DNA of 64,000 nt from Amycolatopsis nalaikhensis. GTDB lineage: Bacteria > Actinomycetota > Actinomycetes > Mycobacteriales > Pseudonocardiaceae. Position 1 is the first letter of the stretch. Every line of letters begins with the position of its first letter. Of this stretch, positions 8,824-17,397 are shown piece by piece. The translations under genes and the position numbers were made by a program. Where the stretch lies: the NCBI RefSeq assembly GCF_030264295.1, contig NZ_CP127173.1, forward strand, positions 10,175,501-10,239,500, written 5' to 3'. The notes under the pieces were generated by a model that was not told where the DNA came from, searched no databases, and saw only the letters and a list, made by a program, of their open reading frames with translations.

Positions 8824-9984
8824 GTGCACGTCCCCCGCCTGCGGTCGCTGCCGGTGTGGCAGCAGGACGCCCTGATCGCGCTGGTCACCTGGGTGGCCGG
8901 GGCCCTCGTCTACACCGCGGGCATCCACCGGCTGCTCACGAGCCACGACCACGCGCCGCTGTGGGTGCGGCTGCTGGAGCTGACCGCGCTGTGCGGGCTG
9001 GAGCTGCTGCGCCGCCGGGTGCCGTGGGCGCTGCTCCTGGCGACGGCGGTGCTGGCCGTCGACATCTGGATCAGCCCGTCGCTGCCGGTGGTCGTCATCT
9101 TCACGGACTTCCTGTACGCGGCGACGTTGTACGGCTCCCGGCGCATGAGCCGCGTGATGATCGGCGTCGCGGCGTTTTCGGTGGTCGGCGTGCTGTCGGC
9201 GGTGCTGCTGCTGGGCCAGGAGTGGCGCACGGCGGTGCTGGCCGCGGTGAGCGTGCTGCCGTTCGTGCTGACGCCGGTGTGGTGGGCGGCGAACGTCCGG
9301 CAGCAGCGCGACATCGCCGAGACCGAGCGGGCGAACGCCGGGCAGCTGGCGAAGATCGCGGAGCTCGACCGGAAGGCCGCGGTGGCCGCCGAGCGCGGGC
9401 GGATGGCGCGTGACCTGCACGACGTCATCGCCGGGCACCTGTCGGCGATCGCGATCCAGTCGGAGGCCGCGTTGTCGATGCCGGACGCGAAGGTGGCGAG
9501 GGCCGTGCTGGAGTCGGTACGGGAGAACAGCGTGAGCGCGCTGGAGGAGATGCGGGCGATGATCGGGCTGCTCAAGGCCGAGGGCGACGCGGAGACGACG
9601 GCGCCCGCGCGGCTGGCGGAACTGTCCAAACTGGTCGAATCGGCGCGGGCGAGCGGGCTCGAGGTGCGCGTCGAGTCCACAGTGGAGGGACTGCCGCTGC
9701 CGGCGGCGGTCGACCTGACGGCGTACCGGATCACCCAGGAGGCACTGACGAACGCGGTGAAGCACGCCCCGGGCGGCCGGGTCGCGGTGGACATCCGCGT
9801 CCGGGAGGGGGTGCTGGCGGTCGAGGTCCGCAACGACGTCCGGCGCCCGCACCGGGCCGACGGCGCCGGAACGGGCCTGCTGAACATGCGCGAGCGGGCG
9901 GCCGCGGTCGGCGGCGAGCTGACCGCGGGCCCGGCGGGCGAGGGCTGGCTGGTCCGCGCCGAACTGCCGGTGAGCCCCCGATGA
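8824..9984 (+). CDS. Sensor histidine kinase, NarL/DesK type
   Basis: Membrane sensor kinase whose partner is the response regulator overlapping its stop (ATGA at 9981). The N-terminal ~150 residues form about five membrane helices (for example LIALVTWVAGALVYTAGI and WALLLATAVLAVDIWI). A short coiled linker is followed by a HisKA_3 dimerisation domain with the phospho-acceptor His199 in ARDLHDVIAGHLSA. The HATPase domain has ITQEALTNAVKHA (N box) and GTGLLNMRERAAAVGG (G box). Start uncertain: GTG 8824 or ATG 8806; neither has a clear ribosome-binding site. The signal sensed is not evident. Confidence 0.93.
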   Translation: MHVPRLRSLPVWQQDALIALVTWVAGALVYTAGIHRLLTSHDHAPLWVRLLELTALCGLELLRRRVPWALLLATAVLAVDIWISPSLPVVVIFTDFLYAATLYGSRRMSRVMIGVAAFSVVGVLSAVLLLGQEWRTAVLAAVSVLPFVLTPVWWAANVRQQRDIAETERANAGQLAKIAELDRKAAVAAERGRMARDLHDVIAGHLSAIAIQSEAALSMPDAKVARAVLESVRENSVSALEEMRAMIGLLKAEGDAETTAPARLAELSKLVESARASGLEVRVESTVEGLPLPAAVDLTAYRITQEALTNAVKHAPGGRVAVDIRVREGVLAVEVRNDVRRPHRADGAGTGLLNMRERAAAVGGELTAGPAGEGWLVRAELPVSPR

Positions 9985-10649
9985 CCGTCACCGTCCTGGT
10001 CGCCGACGACCACAGCGCCATCCGCACCGGGCTCACCATGATCCTCGCCAACGCCGAGGGCATCGAGGTCGTCGGCGAGGCCGCCGACGGGGCCGCCGCC
10101 GTCCGGCAGGCCCGCGCGCTCCGCCCGGACGTCACCCTGATGGACGTCCGGATGCCGGGCACGGACGGCATCGCCGCCACCCGCGAACTGGTCACCGAGG
10201 GGCTGTCGCAGGTCCTGGTGCTGACCACCTTCGACCTCGACGAGTACGTGCACGCCGCGCTGCGGGCCGGGGCCGCCGGGTTCCTGCTCAAGTCCGTCGA
10301 GGCACCCCGGCTGGTCGAGGCCGTGAAGCTCGTCGCGGCGGGCGACGGCGTGCTCGCCCCGCCGGTCACCCGGCGGCTGATCAGCGCGTTCGCCGCGGCC
10401 AGCCGGGAACCCGCGCCCGTCCCCCGGGGCCTGGCCGAGCTGACCGAGCGCGAACGCGAGGTGCTCGCCTGCCTCGGCGCCGGGCTGTCCAACGCCCAGA
10501 TCGGCACCCGGCTGCACATCGGCGAGACCACGGTGAAGACGCACGTCTCCCGCGTCCTGACCAAGCTCGACCTGCGCTCCCGCGTGCAGGCGGCGATCAT
10601 CGCGCAGGAGAACGGGCTGGCCGCCGCCGATCTGCGGGAAACCCCGTGA
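9981..10649 (+). CDS. Response regulator, LuxR/NarL family
   Basis: 222 residues: a receiver domain with acidic pocket D9/D10 and phosphorylatable Asp55 in LMDVRMPG, Thr and Lys in VLTTFD and FLLKS, then a C-terminal LuxR helix-turn-helix (LTEREREVLACLGAGLSNAQI to about residue 213). The ATG overlaps the kinase stop, so the pair is co-translated. It binds DNA when phosphorylated by the kinase just upstream; no target site can be named, though the permease gene 17 bp downstream is an obvious candidate. Confidence 0.95.
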   Translation: MTVTVLVADDHSAIRTGLTMILANAEGIEVVGEAADGAAAVRQARALRPDVTLMDVRMPGTDGIAATRELVTEGLSQVLVLTTFDLDEYVHAALRAGAAGFLLKSVEAPRLVEAVKLVAAGDGVLAPPVTRRLISAFAAASREPAPVPRGLAELTEREREVLACLGAGLSNAQIGTRLHIGETTVKTHVSRVLTKLDLRSRVQAAIIAQENGLAAADLRETP

Positions 10650-10666
10650 CCTTTTAACTTCTCCTC

Positions 10667-12127
10667 ATGGGTGTGCGGAGAACGTTGAACGTGGACGAGG
10701 TCCTGGCGCGCCAGGACTCCGGTGAGCTCAAGCGGCGGCTGCGCGGACGCGACCTGGTCGGGTTCGGCGTCGGCATCATCATCGGCACCGGCATCTTCAC
10801 CCTCGCGGGCGTCGAGGCGAAGACGCACGCCGGGCCGGCCGTGACGCTGTCGTTCGTGCTCGGCGCGGTCGTCGCCGGGCTCGCGGCGCTCTGCTACGCC
10901 GAGCTCGCCTCCAGCGTCCCGACGGCGGGAAGCGCTTACACCTACGCCTTCGCCACCCTCGGCGAGGTCTTCGCCTGGATCATCGGCTGGGACCTGCTGC
11001 TGGAGTTCGCCCTCGGCGCGGCCGTCGTGTCGCGCGGCTGGTCGGGCTACCTGGCGAACCTGCTCGGGCTGTCGCCGGACTGGTTCGGCGAGGACGCGAA
11101 GGTCAACATCGGCGCGGTGCTCATCATCGGCGTGCTGACCGTGGTCGCCGTGCTGGGCATCAAGGAGTCGGCGTGGCTGACCAACCTGCTGGTGTGCGTG
11201 AAGGTCGCGGTCTGCGTGCTCGTCCTCGCCGTCGGCCTGTTCTTCGTCAAGGGCGCGAACCTGACGCCGTTCATCCCGCCCGCGCAGGCGCCCGAGGGCG
11301 GGTCGACGGTGCTGGAGCAGCCGATCGTGCAGGCCGCGCTCGGCCTGGAGCAGTCGGTCTACGGCATCGCCGGGATGGTCACCGCGGCCGCGGTCGTGTT
11401 CTTCGCCTACACCGGGTTCGAAGCGCTCGCGAACCTCGGCGAGGAGACGCTGAACCCGCGCAAGGACCTGCGCGTCGGCATCCTCGGCGCGCTGGGCGTG
11501 TGCGCGCTGCTCTACATCGGCGTGTCGATCGTGCTGACCGGCATGATCCCGTTCACCGACATCGACACGGGCGCGCCGCTGGCCGACGCGTTCGACCGGG
11601 TCGGCCAGCACTGGGTGGGCGCGCTGATCTCGCTCGGCGCGGTGACCGGGCTGACGTCGGTGATGATGGTCGAGCTGGTGACGATCGGCCGGATCGGCTT
11701 CGCGATGGGCCGCGACGGCCTGCTGCCGAAGGCGCTCGGCACCGCGCACCCGCGCTGGGGCACCCCGCACCGGATGACCATCGGCGGCGCGGCGCTGATC
11801 GCCGTGCTGGCCGCGTTCATCCCGATTTCGGAGCTGGCCGACATGGTGAGCATCGGCGCGCTGTCGGCGATGATCATCGTGGCGGTGGCGGTCCCGGTGC
11901 TGCGCCGCCGCCGTCCCGACCTCGACCGGCCGTTCCAGGTGCCGTTCTCGCCGGTGGTGCCGATCGTGGCGGCGCTGGCGTGCCTGTACCTGATGCTCAA
12001 CCTCAACGTGCTGACCTGGATCCGGTTCGCGGCGTGGCTGGCGGTCGGCCTGGTGATCTACTTCGCCTACGGCCGCAGGCATTCCCGCTTCGCGACGCCC
12101 GAGGTCAGTCCCAGTAGGACGGACTGA
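10667..12127 (+). CDS. Amino acid permease, APC superfamily (cationic amino acid transporter type)
   Basis: 486 residues, about 12-14 membrane helices. The N-terminal cytosolic tail (VDEVLARQDSGELKRRL) leads into the APC helix-1 signature GFGVGIIIGTGIFTLAG; helix 6 contains FFAYTGFEALANLGEET, the conserved substrate/cation site of YfnA/CAT carriers. It starts 17 bp after the response regulator and may share its transcript. Its 3' end overlaps the convergent gene at 12105-12887 by 23 bp. Substrate cannot be told from sequence; CAT relatives carry basic or neutral amino acids. Confidence 0.9.
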   Translation: MGVRRTLNVDEVLARQDSGELKRRLRGRDLVGFGVGIIIGTGIFTLAGVEAKTHAGPAVTLSFVLGAVVAGLAALCYAELASSVPTAGSAYTYAFATLGEVFAWIIGWDLLLEFALGAAVVSRGWSGYLANLLGLSPDWFGEDAKVNIGAVLIIGVLTVVAVLGIKESAWLTNLLVCVKVAVCVLVLAVGLFFVKGANLTPFIPPAQAPEGGSTVLEQPIVQAALGLEQSVYGIAGMVTAAAVVFFAYTGFEALANLGEETLNPRKDLRVGILGALGVCALLYIGVSIVLTGMIPFTDIDTGAPLADAFDRVGQHWVGALISLGAVTGLTSVMMVELVTIGRIGFAMGRDGLLPKALGTAHPRWGTPHRMTIGGAALIAVLAAFIPISELADMVSIGALSAMIIVAVAVPVLRRRRPDLDRPFQVPFSPVVPIVAALACLYLMLNLNVLTWIRFAAWLAVGLVIYFAYGRRHSRFATPEVSPSRTD

Positions 12128-12887
12128 GCCCGGCGACGCGGACGGCCTCCCGGACCACCGCGGCCTGGTCGGCGTCGACGACGACGAGCACCCCGAGCCC
12201 GGCCAGCGCGGCGGTCACCCACTCGAGCGGCTGGTCGTGGATCCCGTTGTCCCCGAAGGACGCGTAGGTGTCCACAACGGACAGCAGGGTGCCCTCGGCC
12301 CCGATCCGGATGCCCGCGAGCAGCACGAAGTGCCCACCGGGCGGCCGCCACCGGGAAGTCCACAGTGGCGGGACGCCGGTGTCGAGGTAGTCGAGCAGGG
12401 CGCGTTCGGGCGTGTCGTGGGCGCCGAGTTCGGCGGCGTCGATCCGGGCGACGACGGCGACGCGCGGGACGTCCCAGAGGCCGACGAGCAGGTCGAAGAG
12501 CGACTCGGTGGTCCACTCCCCCGTCACCGGCACGACGGCGAGGGCGCCACGCGACAGGGAGCCGACGGCGGTCGCCAGCGCGGAGGCCCGCGTACCGGCG
12601 GCGGCCGGATCGTCGACGACGGGAACCGGAAGCCGGAACTCGCCCCGCCCCACCTCACCGGGAGGGAGCACGACGGGCCCGCGAACGGAGCCCGCGGCGA
12701 CGGCGACGGCGTCCTGGTCGGGCACGTCGACCCCGGCGGCGCGCAAGGCCGCGAGGCCGCAGAAGGCCGCGGCCAGGCCGTCTTTCTGGGGCAGTTCAGC
12801 CTGGGCGGTGGCGGCCAGCCGGGCCCCGCCCGGCAGCCACCGCACCCCGGACAGGTCGAGCTGCCCGCCGTCGATCCCCGATGACAT
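12105..12887 (-). CDS. Conserved hypothetical protein, possible C39/papain-like fold
   Basis: 260 residues from ATG 12887 (GAGGGG just upstream; a longer in-frame start at 13058 would cover the end of the glutamine synthetase gene and is rejected). A Gln/Cys region (LPQKDGLAAAFCGLAAL, about residues 33-49), a late His in GGHFVLLAGI and an Asp in LSVVDTYASF give a Gln-Cys-His-Asp order reminiscent of papain-like/C39 peptidase folds. That is my inference; whether it is catalytic is unknown. It lies 49 bp after the broken glutamine synthetase on the same strand, probably in one operon. Confidence 0.6.
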   Translation of the reverse strand: MSSGIDGGQLDLSGVRWLPGGARLAATAQAELPQKDGLAAAFCGLAALRAAGVDVPDQDAVAVAAGSVRGPVVLPPGEVGRGEFRLPVPVVDDPAAAGTRASALATAVGSLSRGALAVVPVTGEWTTESLFDLLVGLWDVPRVAVVARIDAAELGAHDTPERALLDYLDTGVPPLWTSRWRPPGGHFVLLAGIRIGAEGTLLSVVDTYASFGDNGIHDQPLEWVTAALAGLGVLVVVDADQAAVVREAVRVAGLSPSYWD

Positions 12888-12936
12888 CGGTCCCCTCAGC
12901 GGTCTCCCGGATTCGCCAAGGCCATTGTCCCAGCCT

Positions 12937-14258
12937 TCAGTAACGCCAGAGGTGGGCGGCCACGATCTCGTCGGCGGTGCGGTCGGCGGCCCAGGCGGCA
13001 TCGGAGGCCCGGACGGCGCGGAAGGCCCCGAGCAGGTCGTCCCCGAGCACCCCGGCAACGCGCGGCGAAGCGAGCAGGGCGGCGTCTTGTTCGGCGGTGT
13101 CGGCGGGCAAGGGACGCACGCCGCGCGTTTCGCGTTCCCCGGCCGTCCAGCTGCCGGGATCCTCGCCGATGGGGTCGGGCAGCGCGGGTCGGTCGTCGAG
13201 CCCGGCCATCCCGGCGGCGAGCACGACGGCGAGGGCGAGATAGGGGTTGGCGGAGGCGTCGGAGGTCTTCGAGCTCGACGTTGGCGTGGTCGGAGCCGGC
13301 GATGTACCGAAGCGGCGCTTCGCGGTTCTCGACGCCCCAGAAGGCGTAGGCGCCCGCGAAGTAGCCGGGCCGCAGCCGCATGGTGGACGGCACGCTCGGA
13401 GCGGTGATCGCGGTCAGCGCGGGAAGGTCCCGCAGCAGCCCGGCGAGGTACCCGGAGTCCGGGTCTTCGAGGAGGTTTTGCCCCTTCCGCCGCACGGAGG
13501 TGTGCAGGTGCCAGCCGTTCCCGGCGGCCCCGAGCCCGACAAGGGGCGCGAAGGAGACGACAAGGCCGTGGGCATGAGCGGCGGCGTGGATGGTCTGCCG
13601 GGCGAGCAGCTGGTCATCGGCGGCGGAGACGGGATCGGTGGCGCCGAGGGAGAGTTCGATCTGGGCGACGCCGTACTCGGCGTGCAGCTGCCCGATCCGC
13701 AGCCCGTTGGCGGCGAAGTCGTGGAGGAGGGAGGCGACGAAGCCGTCGAGCGGGACGAGGGCGTGGGGACTGTAGGCGGGCCCGGGATGGCCGGGGCTGG
13801 TCAGGACGTCGGAGCTTCCCGGCGGGGGCGACGGCGAACTCGAGCTCGTACCCGGCCCGGAACTCCAGGCCACGTTTCGAGGCTTCGGCGACCTGCCGTT
13901 CGAGGACGGAGCGCTGACAGTAGGGCCACGGATCGCCGTCTTGGGTGAACTGCCGGACGGGAGCCCAGGCGAGGGCGGGCTGCCCGGCGAGCCGCCGCAG
14001 CCGATCGACGACGGGAACGAGCCGGATGTCCCCGGAGGGGGTGGAGAGCCCGGAGTGCGAGTAGGTGATGGCGTCATGACTGTCGAAGACGGCGAAGAGC
14101 GAGGTGGCCCCGACCCCGCGAGTGGCGGCATCGGCGAGACCGGCGACGGGGACGATGCGAGAGCGCGGAATGCCGTTGTTGTCGGCCCAGGCGAGGTGAA
14201 CCCCATAGACCCCGGCGGCCGCAAAGTCCTTCGCGGCCGCTGACGCCGCCTTGGTCAT
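12937..14258 (-). pseudogene. Glutamine synthetase-family gene broken by two +1 frameshifts
   Basis: Three frames in succession spell one glutamine synthetase-like protein. Frame 1 (MTKAASAAAKDFAAAG to GYELEFAVAP) carries the beta-grasp domain. Frame 2 carries the catalytic core (AEYGVAQIELSLGATDP, GNGWHLHTS, ENREAPLRYIAGSDHANVEL). Frame 3 ends ALLDSP-like helices and IVAAHLWRY. One extra base in a G5 run near 13824-13828 and another near 13265-13271 account for both shifts; removing them gives about 439 residues, normal for the family. It may be a gamma-glutamyl ligase (GlnA-like) rather than a true ammonia-assimilating enzyme. Either a real pseudogene or two sequence errors. Confidence 0.85.
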
Positions 14259-14751
14259 GGCATCCGCCTTCCTCCGGCCCCCGATCGGACCCCACCCATC
14301 CCGGGGGACGAGCCCCGCTTCAGCGTATCGGGCGGGTCGGACGAAACGGCCGGGAAATGCGGGCGGTGGGCCGGATGGTCCACATCACGGTGCGCCTGTG
14401 GACAAACTCGGCGGGCTGCGGGGTCTGGGCGGGCTTTCGCAGGCCTGGAGGTGTCTCGAATGACTCATTCGGGTCTTCGGAGGTCCCGAATGAGTCATTC
14501 GGGACGCTGGGCTGCCCGTCGGAGCTGCCGGGCGTCGGGGACAGAGGGCAGCCGGGCCCGCAGGAGACAGCGGGAAGCCGGTCGGTAGGCGCGGCCGGGC
14601 CCTGAGCACCCGGGCAGCGGGCGGTAAGCAACCGGAGCGGTGGGAAGCTGGCCACCAGGAGCCGGGGCCAGGCCAGCCGAGCAGCGGCCACGAGCGGCGG
14701 TCACCGCGCGGCCAGCCAGAGCGGCCGCAGGACCAGCCCCACCAGCGGGCA
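14259..14751. other. Intergenic region, 493 bp
   Basis: Between the start of the glutamine synthetase gene and the stop of the EamA gene, both on the minus strand. Apart from the nested inverted repeat at 14453-14505 it contains only low-complexity reading frames with no domain or ribosome-binding site; I see no gene here. It should hold the promoter of the glutamine synthetase gene, but no clear box was found. Confidence 0.5.
14453..14505. repeat. Inverted repeat whose arms are themselves palindromes
   Basis: Two 21-base arms (14453-14473 and 14485-14505) match as inverted copies at 20 of 21 positions, around an 11-base centre. Each arm holds the palindromic core CGAATGASTCATTCG. Could fold as one long cruciform or two small ones. 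No T-run, so a terminator role for the upstream EamA gene is only possible. Confidence 0.8.
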
Positions 14752-15684
14752 TCACCCCGGCGGCTCCGGAGCAGGCCCAGACGACTCCCGGCTCCGCAGA
14801 GCAACCCCACCCACAACAGCAAGAGTCCCCAAAGCCTCAGCCAGGGAAGGAACCTGCCCAAGCAGGAAGAACCCCATAACCCCAGCGGTCACGGGCAGCA
14901 AAGCCAAGAGCACAGCAAACCGCCCCTGCCCCAACCGCCGAAGGACAACCTGATCCAGGGCATAGGGCACAACAGTGGACAAAACGCCCACCCCAACCCC
15001 GAGCAGCAGCATCCGTGGCGAAGACCACACTTCCCCAGTCCCCACCGCCAACGGAGACAGCACGACAGTGGCGGCAGCAAACCCGATGGCAAGGCTGTCG
15101 ATCCCGGACCCATCGGAAGCGACCCGCTTACCGAGCAGGATGTACCCAGCCCAGGTAGCGGCAGCCCCGAGCGCGAAGACGACACCCCAAACAGACCCGG
15201 AAAGCTGCACATCAGCGATGGCCACAACCCCACAGGCCACCAGAACCACAGCAATCACGTCCCGCAGAGACCGCGACCCGAAAGCGGCCACCAGCACAGG
15301 CCCAGCGAACTCCATGGCGACGACAGTCCCCAGCGGAAGCCGAGCGATGGCCTCGTAGAAGAGCACGTTCATCCCGGCCGTCACGACCCCGAAGACGATC
15401 GCCAGCACCAACCGCCGCCCCCGCCACGCGGCCCGTCCGGGACGTCGCCACGCCAGCAGCACCACCGCCGCGCCCAGGCACCTCAGCCACGCCACCCCAG
15501 CCGGCGTCGCGTGGCCGAAAAGATCGACTGCGATGGCCGCGCCCGCGTACATCGAAATTCCGCTGAGAACGAACAAGAGCGGCGCGGGCACCGCCGAAAG
15601 CCGTCGTGGGGTTGTCGCCGTACTCACCTCTCCATGGTGCCTGACCACGGAAAACGTAACTCTCCGGGTATTCGTCTCCTGCAT
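14752..15684 (-). CDS. EamA/RhaT-type drug/metabolite exporter
   Basis: 310 residues with ten hydrophobic helices in two EamA repeats (first repeat from LLFVLSGISMYAGAAI, second from VWGVVFALGAAATWAGYILLGKR). Relatives (RhtA, YddG) export amino acids or small metabolites across the cytoplasmic membrane; the substrate here is unknown. Start uncertain: ATG 15684 has no clear ribosome-binding site and in-frame GTG codons follow about 13-21 codons later. Its last ~600 bp use many T-ending codons (GCT, GTT, GGT), unlike neighbouring genes. Divergent from the DUF7455 gene. Confidence 0.88.
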   Translation of the reverse strand: MQETNTRRVTFSVVRHHGEVSTATTPRRLSAVPAPLLFVLSGISMYAGAAIAVDLFGHATPAGVAWLRCLGAAVVLLAWRRPGRAAWRGRRLVLAIVFGVVTAGMNVLFYEAIARLPLGTVVAMEFAGPVLVAAFGSRSLRDVIAVVLVACGVVAIADVQLSGSVWGVVFALGAAATWAGYILLGKRVASDGSGIDSLAIGFAAATVVLSPLAVGTGEVWSSPRMLLLGVGVGVLSTVVPYALDQVVLRRLGQGRFAVLLALLPVTAGVMGFFLLGQVPSLAEALGTLAVVGGVALRSRESSGPAPEPPG

Positions 15685-15893
15685 TGCGGGATCCGGTTAC
15701 GGCATCCGGGGTAAATCGGCGTGACTCAGGTCCCACCGGCGCGGGAACACTTGCGAGCCGCGAAACGTCTGGAACAGTGGAAGCACGAACACGCGGAGCC
15801 GGAGGCGATCGCCGCCACCGGCATCAGTCCCGAAGTGGGCGTAGCTGGATCGATGGCACCGGGCGACCGGTGCCGGGACGGAGGGAGACCCCC

Positions 15894-16073
15894 ATGACAT
15901 CGCCGACGCTCACCCGCCCCGAACTGACCGCCGCCGACCGCTGTGACCGGTGCGGAGCTGCAGCTCAGGTACGAGCCGTCCTCGCCGGAGGTGGCGAGCT
16001 CCTCTTCTGCGGGCACCACGCCCGTGAGCACGAGGCCAAGCTCAAGGAACTGTCCGCCGACATCCAGCGGTAA
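15894..16073 (+). CDS. DUF7455 small zinc-ribbon-like protein
   Basis: 59 residues from ATG 15894 with GGAGGGAG about 7 bases upstream. Sequence TAADRCDRCGAAAQVRAVL and ELLFCGHHAREHE matches the short actinobacterial DUF7455 family; the CxxC and CxHH groups suggest one bound metal. The protein is widespread in actinobacteria but its role is not known to me. A strong stem follows the stop. Confidence 0.9.
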   Translation: MTSPTLTRPELTAADRCDRCGAAAQVRAVLAGGGELLFCGHHAREHEAKLKELSADIQR

Positions 16074-16086
16074 TCCCCCAGACGCG

Positions 16087-16122
16087 AAAGGCGGCCGGTG
16101 TGCACAGGCACCGGCCGCCTTT
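16087..16122 (+). terminator. Intrinsic terminator after the DUF7455 gene
   Basis: AAAGGCGGCCGGTG and CACCGGCCGCCTTT form a 14-bp perfect stem with an 8-base loop, 13 bp after the stop codon. It also lies 81 bp beyond the convergent ROK gene and could end both transcripts. Confidence 0.8.
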
Positions 16123-16203
16123 CTGCATCTTGCAAAGTGCGTGCCCAATATCACGTTATGGCCGCGAAAGGCCGTGATTCCGGACACGAAACCGGACAAG
16201 AAA

Positions 16204-17374
16204 TCAGACAGAATCCAGTACGACCTCGAACGCCACTTCCGCGGCGCCGAGCAGCTTGACGTCGGCGCCCAGCGCCGAGCTGACGATCCGGGTGCCGCCG
16301 ACCGCCCGGCTCACCAGGCTGCGCCGCCGCACCTCCGCGCCGACGCGCCGCAGCACCGCCTCCGGCAGCACCGTCAGGAGGTCGCCGAGGATCACCAGCT
16401 GCGGCCCGAGCAGGTTGACGACGTTGATCAACCCCAGCGTCAGCCACTCGGCGAACTCCGCGAGCCGCGTCAGCGCCGCCTCCGAGTCACGGCCCAGCTC
16501 GCGGAAGCTCGAACAGGATCGCGCCGCGCGGGGTGTCCTCGGGCAGCCCGAGGGCCCGGCACAGCGCCGCCTCGCCGACCTCGGTCTCCCAGCAGCCGCT
16601 GCTGCCGCAGTAGCAGGGCCGCCCGTCCGGCCGGATCACCATGTGCCCGATCTCGCCGACGTAGCCGGAACCGCCGCGCAGCGCCGAACCTTCGGCGATC
16701 ACGCCGCCGCCGACCCCGACGTCCGCCGAGATGTACACCACGTCGGACGCCCCGCGGGCCGCGCCGCGCAGGTGCTCGGCGACCGCTCCGAATTCGGCGT
16801 CGTTGCCGACCAGGATCGGGATCTGCAGCACCGAGCCGAGCCGCTCGCCGAGCGCGACGTCGGTCCAGCGCAGGTTCGGGGCCTCGTGCACGTAGCCGTC
16901 AGCGCGCCGGATGACGCCGGGCACCGACACCCCGGCCGCCACCGGCGTCACGTCGAGGTCGCCGGCCAGGATGGTCGTCGACTCGATGATGTGCGTGATG
17001 ACCTCGTCGGGCTGGCCCATCCGGCCGCGCAGGTTCCAGCTGTTGCGGCCCAGGATCTGCCCGCCCAGCCCGACCAGCGCGATCGCGACGTGCTCGACCT
17101 GCAGGTCGACCGCGAGCACGACCGCCGCGTGCGGCTGGGGCAGGACCAGGAGCGAGGGGCGGCCCGCCCCTCGTCCCGGCCTCGGCACCTTCTCCTCGAC
17201 GACACCGGCTTCGGCGAGCCCGTCGACGAGGGTCTTGATCGTGCTCCGGTTGAGCCCCAGCTGGGTGGCCAGGGTCGCCCGGGTACTCGGCCCGCCGACG
17301 TGCAGCAGGCGGAGCAGGGTCGTGCGGTTGTGCCGGCGCACCTCGTCCGGTCGAGCAACGGGCGTGCTGGTCAC
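16204..17374 (-). pseudogene. ROK-family regulator/kinase gene with one +1 frameshift, xylose repressor-like
   Basis: An N-terminal winged helix (RRHNRTTLLRLLHVGGPSTRATLATQLGLN) then a ROK sugar-binding domain with VAAGVSVPGV, VGNDAEFGAVAEH, GVGGGVIAEG and the zinc motif GHMVIRPDGRPCYCGSSGCWE identify a transcriptional repressor of the XylR/NagC group. The first frame ends early (FELPRAGP stop, 16487); the next frame continues RELGRDSEAALTRLAEFAEWLTLGL to a stop at 16204. One extra base near 16503-16508 explains this; corrected length is 389, normal for ROK repressors. GTG start at 17374. It follows xylH by 23 bp and probably controls the operon through the palindrome at 20984. Real decay or a sequence error. 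Confidence 0.85.
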
Positions 17375-17397
17375 GGCTTTATCATTCCACGGGCGGT

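Noticed and set aside
14320..14879. Several overlapping short frames between the glutamine synthetase and EamA genes
   Set aside because: Pro/Arg/Gly-rich composition, no ribosome-binding site, overlapping the inverted repeat and each other.
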